Assembly: GCA_041584475.1 (NCBI GenBank) | Contig: JBFHDX010000080.1 | Span: 1-17,780 of the forward strand | Source of the DNA: JBFHDX01 sp041584475 | Lineage (GTDB): Bacteria; Pseudomonadota; Alphaproteobacteria; UBA8366; JADFVY01 | Direction: 5' to 3' | Length of the DNA: 17,780 nucleotides | Shown here: piece by piece, positions 1 to 8,923 of the stretch | Position numbering within the stretch: position 1 is the first letter of the stretch | How the letters are laid out: every line of letters starts with the position of its first letter | The notes under the pieces: model-generated | What the model was told of the DNA's origin: nothing | The model's input: the letters and a program-made list of their open reading frames with translations, nothing else | Databases searched by the model: none | Translations under genes and position numbers: made by a program

Positions 1-66
1 GGCCGGCGGACGGTGCGCACGCCCTCGCCCCGGGACATCCCGTCGCCTGCGGCGAAACGCGCCGCG

Positions 67-82
67 CCCGGCGCCCGGGTTT
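67..82 (+). terminator. Weak terminator-like hairpin at window start
   Basis: CCCGG (67-71) and CCGGG (75-79) can pair around a 3-nt loop and are followed by TTT. This could end transcription from a gene left of the window, but the stem is only 5 bp and the T run is short. No coding region is recognisable in positions 1-176. Confidence 0.2.
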
Positions 83-86
83 ACCG

Positions 87-115
87 TTGCGGCTTCGTAG
101 AGAGTCGAATAGGAA
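87..115 (+). promoter_or_regulatory. Candidate promoter of the isocitrate dehydrogenase gene
   Basis: TTGCGG (87-92) and TAGGAA (110-115) are separated by 17 nt and lie about 60 nt upstream of the ATG at 177. Each hexamer matches only three consensus positions, so this is a weak candidate chosen for spacing and location. Confidence 0.2.
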
Positions 116-176
116 AGCATGCTGTCGCACAGCCCGCGCGGGCATCGAAGCTCTTGCACACGGGAGACCAGGCGAA

Positions 177-2402
<2,226 letters not shown>

Positions 2403-2497
2403 CCGGTCAGGCTTCGGCTACTGCCTGCAGCGCCACCCCGCGAGCCGCGCGGAAGGGGCCCGTGCGTTTTGGGTTTTCCGCGGCCTTCGGGGCAGGG

Positions 2498-2978
2498 CTA
2501 TGAAGACTCGAGGCGCCCCGCGCGCAGGATCAGCGGCCAGCGCACGGTGCGGGCGCTGCCGCCCCAAGCCTCGCGCAGCGGGCCGGCAAAAAGCGCCAAC
2601 GGACCTTGACCGGCCTCCTGCGCAATAGCGGCTGACCGACGACCAGGTGTCGAAAAAGCCGATGCATGCCTCCGCTGTCCACTCGGCGGCCAGGAACCAT
2701 CTCCGGCGTATCGATGTCCGCGAATGGGAACGGGATGTCTCGATAGCCGGCCTTGCTGTGGCGGCGCTCGGGCGGCCACCAGGGCCCCAGCACCGGCTCG
2801 TACAGGGAATCGGCCAGCGCGTCGATTTCGGGCGCGACGCGGTGCAATCCGAGGCCGCCTCGCGCCGCGGCGCGATTTCCGCCGGTCGTTCGAACAGCGC
2901 ACTGGGATAGGTCGGTCGATACCGCGAATACCCGTCGGCGACAGCGGAAAAATTGTCCGCGTAGCCGGAGCTCTTCAG
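2498..2978 (-). pseudogene. Decayed class I SAM-dependent methyltransferase
   Basis: Four fragments of one methyltransferase family can be read in order on the minus strand. About 2978-2844 holds the N-terminus, with the motif RYRPTYPSALF. About 2843-2698, in another frame, holds PEIDALADSLYEP, GPWWPPERR and RDIPFPF. About 2699-2622, back in the first frame, holds FFDTWSSVSRY. About 2620-2498, in the third frame, holds GPLREAWG and RWPLILRAGR, ending at a stop. Intact members are about 250 residues long. Here the text jumps at about 2844, directly after the Asp-Cys where the glycine-rich SAM-binding motif should begin, to a point late in the catalytic domain, so roughly 90-100 codons are missing. 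At least two further frameshifts are needed downstream. There is no ATG, GTG or TTG at the expected start, and the fragment begins right at the stop of the zinc-finger gene. The remnant cannot encode a working enzyme; I recognise the family by its conserved ends. Confidence 0.82.
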
Positions 2979-3157
2979 TGCCCGCCGGCGGCGGCCTTGG
3001 CGCCCTGCTTGAGGACGAAGCGCCGGCCGCAGTACGGGCAATCGATGCGGCCCTTGTCACCCATGTTCAGGAAGACGCGCGGATGCCCGAGCGCGCCCTC
3101 GCCACCGTCGCACGCGACCCTCGTGTCCTCCGTCTCGACGATCTCGTCCGGCTCCAT
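2975..3157 (-). CDS. Short zinc-finger protein, zf-CHCC / NDUFS6-like
   Basis: The product is 60 residues long and resembles the short zinc-finger proteins of alphaproteobacteria that are homologous to the C-terminal domain of mitochondrial complex I subunit NDUFS6. The likely zinc ligands are Cys16 (in VACDGG), His25 (in LGHPRV), Cys40 and Cys43 (in DCPYCGRRFVL), giving a C-X8-H-X14-C-X2-C pattern. The start at 3157 is supported by a GGGAGA ribosome-binding site 8 nt upstream and by the family length; an in-frame extension to 3355 has no family similarity. A role linked to respiratory complex I assembly is inferred from homology only. The eroded methyltransferase follows immediately, so the two were probably once one transcription unit. 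Confidence 0.88.
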   Translation of the reverse strand: MEPDEIVETEDTRVACDGGEGALGHPRVFLNMGDKGRIDCPYCGRRFVLKQGAKAAAGGH

Positions 3158-3205
3158 CCGCGATGTCTCCCGCAAGGCCCCCAGTGACGGCCGCGGCGGC
3201 CATGC

Positions 3206-3233
3206 TTGACCGCCGGGACCGCCGGATGATACC
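3206..3233 (+). promoter_or_regulatory. Candidate promoter for the ABC ATPase gene
   Basis: TTGACC (3206-3211, five of six consensus bases) is followed after 16 nt by GATACC (3228-3233, three of six). It lies 72 nt upstream of the ATG at 3306, in the 148-nt gap between the divergent zinc-finger and ATPase genes. The -10 element is weak. Confidence 0.25.
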
Positions 3234-3305
3234 CAAAGCGGCCCGACAATCAACCGCCGTGAACACGCGGTCCGCGCGCGTTTCGGCGGCACAACCGAAG
3301 ACGCC

Positions 3306-4283
3306 ATGAACCGACCCCTGCCCGAGTTCGCCGTCGAGGTCCGCGGCCTCACCAAATACTACCGGAGCAAGGGCGGTCCCGCAGCCCGTCCGGCATTGGA
3401 TTCGGTCGATCTGGCGATCCCGAGGGGTTCGCTGTTCGGACTTCTGGGCCCGAACGGGGCGGGCAAGTCGACGCTGATCAACATCCTCGCCGGCCTCGTC
3501 ATCAAGACGGCGGGCACGGCCCGGGTCTGGGGCATCGACATCGACGTCGATCCGCGCAATGCGCGCGCCGCAATCGGTGTCGTGCCGCAGGAGCTCAACA
3601 TCGATCCGTTCTTCACGCCGCGGGCGCTGCTGGACCTGCAGGCCGGGCTCTACGCGGTGCCGCGCCACGAGCGCCGGACCATGGACATCCTCCGCGCGCT
3701 GCGGCTCGACGACAAGGCGGAGGCGTACGCGCGGACGCTGTCGGGCGGCATGCGCCGCCGCCTTCTCGTCGGCAAGGCGCTGGTCCACCAGCCGCCGGTC
3801 CTGGTCCTCGACGAGCCGACCGCCGGCGTCGATGTCGAGCTGCGCCGGCAGCTCTGGGATTATGTGGTCGGCCTCAACCGGCGGGGCGTCACGGTACTCT
3901 TGACGACGCATTACCTGGAGGAGGCCGAGGAGCTGTGCGACCACATCGCCATCATCAATCACGGCCGTGTCGTCGCCCATGACGAGAAACGGGCCCTGAT
4001 CCGCCGCCTGGACGCCAAGACGGTGAACATCACGCTGACCGGCGAGGTGGCCGCATTGCCGGCCGGGCTCGAGGCCTTCTCGGCCGAGCTTGCGGCGCCG
4101 AATTGTATCACCGTCCATTACCAGCCGAGCCGGACGAGCGCCGGAGAGATTCTGGCCGCGGTCAAGGAGGCGGGGCTCGAGATCCTCGACCTGTCGACCG
4201 AGGAAACCGATCTCGAGGACATCTTCCTGCAGTTGACGCGTCAGCCCGACGGAGCGCCCGACACGGCATCCGACGCGGCCTAG
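3306..4283 (+). CDS. ABC transporter ATP-binding protein (YadG/CcmA-like, ABC-2 exporter type)
   Basis: This 325-residue cytoplasmic ATPase would power an ABC-2-type exporter. All nucleotide-binding elements are present: Walker A GPNGAGKST at 48-56, Q-loop Gln95 in VVPQE, signature LSGGM at 145-149, Walker B LVLDEP at 166-171, and the H-loop His202 in TTHYLEEAE. The strongest resemblance is to the YadG group, which normally pairs with an ABC-2 permease (YadH). The C-terminal region after residue 235 is the accessory domain common to this group. No permease gene lies next to it in this window; the next gene, 3 nt downstream, is a lipoprotein hydrolase. The partner permease must therefore be elsewhere. 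The substrate cannot be told from sequence. The start ATG has only a weak GAAG ribosome-binding sequence. Confidence 0.92.
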   Translation: MNRPLPEFAVEVRGLTKYYRSKGGPAARPALDSVDLAIPRGSLFGLLGPNGAGKSTLINILAGLVIKTAGTARVWGIDIDVDPRNARAAIGVVPQELNIDPFFTPRALLDLQAGLYAVPRHERRTMDILRALRLDDKAEAYARTLSGGMRRRLLVGKALVHQPPVLVLDEPTAGVDVELRRQLWDYVVGLNRRGVTVLLTTHYLEEAEELCDHIAIINHGRVVAHDEKRALIRRLDAKTVNITLTGEVAALPAGLEAFSAELAAPNCITVHYQPSRTSAGEILAAVKEAGLEILDLSTEETDLEDIFLQLTRQPDGAPDTASDAA

Positions 4284-4286
4284 GCG

Positions 4287-5282
4287 ATGCGCGTCGCGGC
4301 AATCCCGCTCATCCTTGCCGCGGTCGGTCTTGCGGCAGGCTGCACGCCGACGGTCACGGGCCTCGGCGCGCCGGCCGGCGAACCGGTTCTCGCCGCCGAC
4401 CATGTGCAGACCGCCGACGGTTCCCGGCTGCCGCTGCGCGTCTGGCGGCCGGACGGGCCGCCGCGGGCGGTCATCGTTGCGCTGCACGGCTTCGCCGACC
4501 ATTCGAACGGATTCGCATCGCCCGCCAGCCACTGGGCGGAGCGCGGCATCCTCACCTACGCCTATGACCAGCGCGGGTTCGGCGCGACGGAAACGCGCGG
4601 AATGTGGCCGGGCGACGAGGCGCTGACGGACGATTTCGGCGCGATCGTCCGGCTGGTCCGCGCGCGCCATCCTGGCGTGCCGATCCACGCGCTCGGCGTA
4701 AGCATGGGTGCCGCCGTGATCCTGACCGCGATGGGATCGGCCGACCCGCCCGACGTCGACGGCGTCATCCTGTCTTCCGCCGCGGTGACCGGCGGTGGCG
4801 GGGTCGCCTGGTGGGAGCGCGGCGGGCTCTGGCTCGCGGCCCATCTCATCCCCTGGGCGACCGTCACCGGCGAGGGCGCCAACACGCATCTGTCGGACAA
4901 TATCGAGATGATTCGCGAACTGGCCCGTGACCCGCTCGTCATGAAGAAGGCGCGCATCGACACGGTGTACGGCCTGCTGCGGATGAGCGACGCGATCGTT
5001 GCGGCAGCGCCGCGGATGCCTGTGCCCGCTCTGGTCCTCTTCGGCGACAAGGAGGACATCGTCCGGCGCCGCGGCCGCGAGGCGTTGCTTGCCGCGTTGC
5101 CGCCGGAGGGCGAGTGGCGCCTTGCGGAGTACGCCGGCGGATACCACCTGCTGCTGCGCGACCGCAACGCCCGGCTCGTGCTCGACGACATCGTCGCCTG
5201 GATCGGCGACAGCCGGGCGCCGCTTCCCTCAGGGGCCGAGCGGCCGGACCGAAGGCTGCGACCGCCTGCCGGCGGCGGTTGA
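4287..5282 (+). CDS. Lipoprotein alpha/beta hydrolase (lysophospholipase/monoglyceride lipase-like)
   Basis: The 331-residue product begins with a lipoprotein signal peptide: a hydrophobic stretch ending in the lipobox LAAGC with Cys19, so it should be membrane-anchored and face the periplasm. The rest is an alpha/beta hydrolase of the serine aminopeptidase S33 / lysophospholipase group. The oxyanion region is LHGFADHSNGF (67-76), and the nucleophile elbow is GVSMG with Ser139. The acid is likely an Asp in FGDKEDIV (254 or 257), and the catalytic His is His287 in GGYHLLL. Likely substrates are lysophospholipids or monoacylglycerols, by family inference. The ATG is 3 nt after the stop of the ABC ATPase, so the two genes are co-transcribed and probably translationally coupled, which suggests a shared role in envelope lipid handling. 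The Pro/Arg-rich last 20 residues look like a low-complexity tail. Confidence 0.88.
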   Translation: MRVAAIPLILAAVGLAAGCTPTVTGLGAPAGEPVLAADHVQTADGSRLPLRVWRPDGPPRAVIVALHGFADHSNGFASPASHWAERGILTYAYDQRGFGATETRGMWPGDEALTDDFGAIVRLVRARHPGVPIHALGVSMGAAVILTAMGSADPPDVDGVILSSAAVTGGGGVAWWERGGLWLAAHLIPWATVTGEGANTHLSDNIEMIRELARDPLVMKKARIDTVYGLLRMSDAIVAAAPRMPVPALVLFGDKEDIVRRRGREALLAALPPEGEWRLAEYAGGYHLLLRDRNARLVLDDIVAWIGDSRAPLPSGAERPDRRLRPPAGGG

Positions 5283-5308
5283 CGCCGCTTCAATTGCGGA
5301 GTGGAAAC

Positions 5309-5339
5309 GCGGGGCGCTTTCCGTTAATGTGCGCCCCGC
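5309..5339. terminator. Perfect 9-bp inverted repeat between hydrolase gene and tRNA
   Basis: GCGGGGCGC (5309-5317) and GCGCCCCGC (5331-5339) are exact reverse complements around a 13-nt loop. The element lies 26 nt after the hydrolase stop and 10 nt before the tRNA. It could fold in the hydrolase mRNA as a terminator or 3' stabiliser, in the tRNA precursor leader, or in antisense readthrough from the carbonic anhydrase gene. No clean T run follows on the plus strand, so intrinsic termination is not certain. Confidence 0.45.
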
Positions 5340-5349
5340 TCGACCCCAA

Positions 5350-5426
<77 letters not shown>

Positions 5427-5447
5427 CCACCTTCATGTTCGCGCCGC

Positions 5448-6095
5448 TCAGTCCGATTTTTCCGTCGGGATGCGCCGGAACTCGCCGGTCGGCCGATCCA
5501 ACCAGTACAGTTCGCCCTCGGCGATGGAAAACCACGCACCGTCCAGCCGCAACCCACGCGACTCGACGGCCTTGGTGACGAAGGGGAACGTCTCGAGATT
5601 CGCCAACGACAGCAGGATCGCGGAGCGTTCGAGCGCGCGCCGAAGATCATCATCGGTCGCCCACTTCTCGGTGCGCAAGACCTCGGTGCGGGCGGGTGCG
5701 GCGATCTCCACCCAGGGACCGACGAAATAGCTGACCTTGCCGCCCTGCGCGGCGTCGAGGCAGGCGCGGATGCCGCCGCACTCGCCATGACCCATCACGA
5801 CGATCTGCTCGACCTCGAGCGTGGACACGGCGAATTCGAGTGCCGCCGACGTGCCGTGGTGAAGCGCGTCCGCGGTGAACGGCGGGACGAGGTTTGCCAC
5901 GTTGCGGATGACGAACAGCTCGCCGGGAGCCGCCGAAAAGATCGTGGCCGGATCGACCCGGCTGTCGCTGCAGGCGACAATGACGCTGCGCGGACGCTGT
6001 CCCGCGGCGAGCCTGCGCCATGCCTCCGCCTGCGAGGCGTAGCTCTCGCTCCGGAACCGCCGATACCCTTCGACGAGGTTTTCGTAAGGTGTCAT
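5448..6095 (-). CDS. Beta-class carbonic anhydrase
   Basis: The 215-residue product belongs to the beta-carbonic anhydrase family, zinc enzymes that interconvert CO2 and bicarbonate in the cytoplasm. The zinc ligands are Cys42 in the motif CSDSR (with the Asp44/Arg46 dyad that gates the site) and His103/Cys106 in HGECGG. The segment RNVAN near residues 64-68 is also typical. The ATG at 6095 is preferred, because the alternative upstream TTG at 6137 adds 14 residues without family similarity. The ribosome-binding sequence is poor in either case. The gene converges on the tRNA, with its stop 21 nt from the tRNA 3' end. No operon partner is visible. A housekeeping role supplying bicarbonate for carboxylations is likely. 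Confidence 0.95.
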   Translation of the reverse strand: MTPYENLVEGYRRFRSESYASQAEAWRRLAAGQRPRSVIVACSDSRVDPATIFSAAPGELFVIRNVANLVPPFTADALHHGTSAALEFAVSTLEVEQIVVMGHGECGGIRACLDAAQGGKVSYFVGPWVEIAAPARTEVLRTEKWATDDDLRRALERSAILLSLANLETFPFVTKAVESRGLRLDGAWFSIAEGELYWLDRPTGEFRRIPTEKSD

Positions 6096-6209
6096 ACGGG
6101 CAGGCTGCCGCCAATGCGCGGGGCGGTCAACCGGCAATGGCGCGGCGCTTGTCGAAGCCGCCCGGAACGGCGATCATGGTCAGCTAAGGCGAGGCGGAGC
6201 CGGGGCATC

Positions 6210-6734
6210 ATGAATCGGGCATCGCGACTCTGGCGTCGTGTGCGTATCGCCGGCGCTGCTCTGGCGTTGTTCGCGTCGAGCGCGGCCGCGGCCGGCTGGT
6301 TCGCGTGGGGGCGCGGCGACGGCGCGGTCGCCCAGCCGATGCCGGACTTCGCGGCGCTGACGCGCGCCGCGACGCCGAACCAGTACCTGCTCCTGCCTTC
6401 CGGTTTCCAAGCGGTTGCCACGCCCGATGCCGTCAGCCCGCGCTTCGACGTTTCCGTCGACAGGCTCGAGACCGAGGCGCTGCGGGTCATCAGGATGCAG
6501 CCGCGCACCGTCGAAATTGCCCGCGATCCGGAGCAGCGACAGTACGCCTTTGTCCAGCGGACACCGATCCTGCGGTTTCCGGACACGATCACGGTCCGGT
6601 TCGTGGATTTGCCGGATGGGCGGTCGTCGCTGGCGATCTACAGCCGCTCGCGGATCGGCCGCTCGGATCTCGGGGTGAATCGCAGGCGCGTCGACGGCTG
6701 GCTCGCAGCCATCGGCGCCGCCATCAGCGAATAG
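6210..6734 (+). CDS. DUF1499-family protein
   Basis: The 174-residue product has one N-terminal hydrophobic helix (about residues 12-34), which could be a membrane anchor or an uncleaved signal, and an extracytoplasmic domain. The C-terminal part with SRSRIGRSDLGVNRRRVDGW matches the recognisable end of DUF1499 proteins, whose biochemical role is unknown. The start ATG at 6210 follows a GAGG/CGGAG purine-rich ribosome-binding region, while the open frame further upstream overlaps the carbonic anhydrase gene antisense. The last 11 nt overlap the end of the convergent gene at 6724. It lies head-to-head with the carbonic anhydrase gene, with a 114-nt gap. No function beyond the family name can be given. 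Confidence 0.8.
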   Translation: MNRASRLWRRVRIAGAALALFASSAAAAGWFAWGRGDGAVAQPMPDFAALTRAATPNQYLLLPSGFQAVATPDAVSPRFDVSVDRLETEALRVIRMQPRTVEIARDPEQRQYAFVQRTPILRFPDTITVRFVDLPDGRSSLAIYSRSRIGRSDLGVNRRRVDGWLAAIGAAISE

Positions 6735-7218
6735 GCGCCTGCCCGATGCGGGCCATCTTGGGCGGCAGCGGCTGCTGCGGATCGGCGTAGAACATGCGTT
6801 CGCCGTCAAGGTGCCCCTCGAGGAACGGACCGCGCACGCGGACTGCCGTACCGCGCTGCTCGGCCTGGGCCCGTGCCCGGTGCAACTGCCGCGCCGCCTG
6901 CAGCGACCAGGGCAGCGTGTAGGCGCGCGGCTCGGGGTTCTCATCGAGCTGCAGCCACAAATAGATTGCCTCGCCTTCCCGCATTTCCGCGGCCAGAACG
7001 ACGGCCTCCGAGACGTTCCGCGCGGCCCATTCGAAGTTAGTCGGCTTGGGCCGTCCCAACAGCTCGGCATAGCCCGCATACGCCGACACCATCAGAAAGC
7101 CGGCCAGAACGATCGCTCCGACCCGCATCAGCATCGGCCGCGGCGCGCGAATGGCGATTGCCGCGAGCCCGGCGCCGATCAGGACGGTTACTGCATGCAG
7201 GTAAGTGAGACTTTCCAT
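6724..7218 (-). CDS. Unrecognised two-TM membrane protein, third gene of stator-like operon
   Basis: I do not recognise this 164-residue protein. It has two predicted membrane helices (about residues 5-23 and 29-53) with a short connection, then a soluble domain of about 110 residues rich in Arg, Glu and Gln. Notable stretches there are EAIYLWLQLDE and YTLPWSLQAARQLHRA. With both termini on the same side, the soluble domain and N-terminus probably face the cytoplasm or the periplasm together; the sequence does not decide which. It starts 22 nt after the ExbD-like gene and is surely in the same transcript. The context suggests an accessory subunit of the ExbB/ExbD-like complex. The last 11 nt overlap the convergent DUF1499 gene. 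Confidence 0.78.
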   Translation of the reverse strand: MESLTYLHAVTVLIGAGLAAIAIRAPRPMLMRVGAIVLAGFLMVSAYAGYAELLGRPKPTNFEWAARNVSEAVVLAAEMREGEAIYLWLQLDENPEPRAYTLPWSLQAARQLHRARAQAEQRGTAVRVRGPFLEGHLDGERMFYADPQQPLPPKMARIGQAPIR

Positions 7219-7240
7219 CGCGCGGTTCCCGGAGTGGATG

Positions 7241-7837
7241 TCATTTGCGCGTCGCGCGCAGCGGCTTCGGCAGGTCGTGGACGCTGCCGGGGATCAGCAT
7301 GGCCGACTGGTCCAGCGCGAAACGGACGACCGTGATCTCCTGGCCGGGTCGCGCCAGCTCGACACGCTTGCGCGCGATGACCTTGACCGGATCGCGTTCG
7401 TCCTTCTTGACGCCGACCGTCACCTCGGCCGGGACCAGCTGACGCCGATCGACGTTGCTGTAGAGGTGCAGGTTGACGGTGTATTCGCCGGCCGGCGCGC
7501 CGCGGCTGAAGGCGATCTCGTAGTTCAGCCTGCCGGTATCGTTGACCTGCCCCATGTCGTCGCGCAGGAGATTGAAGATGGCGCCGCCCTGGTTGGAATA
7601 GCCGACGGGGACGTCGCCGGGCGCCTGCACCCAGAGATCGACGTCGGTGTTCATGTCGTCGGGCCAGTGCAGTTCGACGACGAGGTTTCCCGGTTGCTGG
7701 GCGTCGGCCTCGCGGGTCGGCGGGTTGAGGTGCGGGAGCAGCAGGACGACGACGGTGACGAAGCCCAGCAGGGCGAGCATGATCACGTCCCGAAAGACCG
7801 TGCCGTCGTCCTCCTCGAAAAGATCAAGGCCGCGCAT
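7241..7837 (-). CDS. ExbD/TolR-like anchor with DUF2135/YfaP-like extracytoplasmic domain
   Basis: The 198-residue product has a short acidic N-terminus, one membrane helix (about 16-36) and an extracytoplasmic beta-rich domain. The helix begins FRDVIMLALLGFV, and Asp17 falls where ExbD and TolR carry the conserved proton-path Asp (pattern DVMLxLL). The outer domain is not the usual ExbD fold. The segments NTDVDLWVQAP (about 63-73) and GGAIFNLLRDDMG resemble the DUF2135/YfaP signature (DxDLxV, then GG..D..G), and AGEYTVNLHLYSN fits its last strands. The upstream gene is a MotA/TolQ/ExbB homologue whose 3' end overlaps this gene by 14 nt. An upstream in-frame GTG at 7846 is possible, but the ATG at 7837 has a better GGTGA ribosome-binding sequence. 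The domain calls come from reading the sequence and need profile searches. Confidence 0.75.
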   Translation of the reverse strand: MRGLDLFEEDDGTVFRDVIMLALLGFVTVVVLLLPHLNPPTREADAQQPGNLVVELHWPDDMNTDVDLWVQAPGDVPVGYSNQGGAIFNLLRDDMGQVNDTGRLNYEIAFSRGAPAGEYTVNLHLYSNVDRRQLVPAEVTVGVKKDERDPVKVIARKRVELARPGQEITVVRFALDQSAMLIPGSVHDLPKPLRATRK

Positions 7838-8576
7838 CGCGTTCACCGCGCCCGACCAGCCGGTCGATCAGGCTGACGCTGCCCCCCAACAGCATCAGGA
7901 AGTTGATCTTCAGCCACAGATGCAGGACCGCACCGACCAGCGTCGTGTAAAGCGCCACGGACATGCCGTGGATGAGTTCGGCGACCATCGGCGTGATCGC
8001 GTCGACGTTGCCGGCGGTCGAAGGGTCGACCCCGGACAACGCGATGATGAATCCGATCACGGTGCCGATCAGGCCGAGGATGACAAGGCTGTTGGAGAGG
8101 TGCTGCACGGGGGATATGCGCGCCGAGACCGTCAGTTTGAGCCGCGACGCCTCGATCGCGCGACTGCCCGAATCGCGTCCGACGATGGCCACGAGGTAAC
8201 CCTCCGACCGGCTGCCGGCGCGCGGTCGCCGCGCCTGCGCCTGCTCGAGCTCGGCGCTGATTTCCCAGATGCGCCAGGCGCAGATCGCCAGCCCGACAAG
8301 GAAGACGAAGAAGATTCCGAGTGACAGGCCGGTATCGTCCGCCGTCAGCACGGCGTCGATCCACCCGCGTGCCCAGGCAGCGCCGAGCAGCGCGAACGTT
8401 GCCATGTTGAACAGCGTGAAGCGCAGCACGAGGAGATGGCGCGCCGCCGATTCCATGGTCCGCTGCAGGGCTTCCACACCGTCGCCGGCGGTGGAGTCGA
8501 CCGGCAGGACACCGGCGTAGCCGCCGCCGCCGCCTTCGGGGGCAGGGAATCGGTTGGAATAACTGGCCTTCGTCAT
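7824..8576 (-). CDS. MotA/TolQ/ExbB-family proton channel protein
   Basis: The 250-residue integral membrane protein belongs to the MotA/TolQ/ExbB family, which conducts protons and drives a partner anchored in the cell wall or outer membrane. Four hydrophobic segments lie at about 50-68, 82-103, 164-182 and 205-230, closer to the MotA layout than to the three-helix ExbB. The hallmark segment VILGLIGTVIGFI carries the conserved Thr172 of the proton path, and GMSVALYTTLVGAVL is the other conserved helix. The Gly-rich N-terminus (15-19) is likely a flexible cytoplasmic tail. The start ATG has a GGAG ribosome-binding site 7 nt upstream. It is the first gene of a three-gene operon and overlaps the next gene by 14 nt. 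Flagellar MotA is unlikely because no MotB-type peptidoglycan-binding partner follows. Confidence 0.88.
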   Translation of the reverse strand: MTKASYSNRFPAPEGGGGGYAGVLPVDSTAGDGVEALQRTMESAARHLLVLRFTLFNMATFALLGAAWARGWIDAVLTADDTGLSLGIFFVFLVGLAICAWRIWEISAELEQAQARRPRAGSRSEGYLVAIVGRDSGSRAIEASRLKLTVSARISPVQHLSNSLVILGLIGTVIGFIIALSGVDPSTAGNVDAITPMVAELIHGMSVALYTTLVGAVLHLWLKINFLMLLGGSVSLIDRLVGRGERDARP

Positions 8577-8822
8577 CTAACCACTCCAGTCTCGTTCCTA
8601 GGTGCGGACAGCGGGAGCGCATCCTGTGCCTCTCTCGCTGGCCGGACCGGCAGAGCACACGCTCCACCGGCAACCCCCCTGCCAAAACCGGAGCATTGTT
8701 CGGCACCACCCCCGCAACCAGCCCACAGGACAGATGATGGCACCCTGCTCCAGCGTTGGTGCGGCCGAACAAAAGGGGCCGCCACTGGATAGAGAGATTA
8801 TGAGGCGGAAATGGTTAACGAA

Positions 8823-8842
8823 GTGATGTGGATCACCATCAC
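8823..8842. promoter_or_regulatory. Imperfect 20-nt dyad, possible operator of the stator-like operon
   Basis: GTGATG (8823-8828) and CATCAC (8837-8842) are perfect arms, and GATC lies at the exact centre, so 16 of 20 positions are symmetric. It is in the AT-richer part of the upstream region, about 250 nt before the operon start. Symmetry of this kind suits a dimeric regulator, but none is identified. Confidence 0.35.
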
Positions 8843-8923
8843 AATTTGTTTATGGAGCGGGACCGACTGAAGCGTCTGGAAAGGCGGATTAGCCCCTGTA
8901 TCTCATGAGTTTGTGGCTTGAGG

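Noticed and set aside
2448..2482. CGCGGAA/TTCCGCG inverted repeat after isocitrate dehydrogenase as a terminator.
   Set aside because: The 21-nt loop and the absence of a following T run on either strand make intrinsic termination unlikely.
3057..5147. Minus-strand open frame of 696 codons opposite the ABC ATPase and hydrolase genes.
   Set aside because: It is antisense to two genes with complete catalytic motifs and has no domain of its own.
7824..8576. Zorya-type defence system, because of the MotA-like first gene.
   Set aside because: No OmpA/MotB-type ZorB domain and no helicase or nuclease genes follow; the second protein has an ExbD-like helix and a different outer domain.
8573..8785. 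70-codon minus-strand frame whose stop overlaps the MotA/TolQ/ExbB start by 4 nt.
   Set aside because: It starts at a GTG with no ribosome-binding site, has no recognisable similarity or membrane/secretion feature, and its composition looks like translated intergenic DNA.
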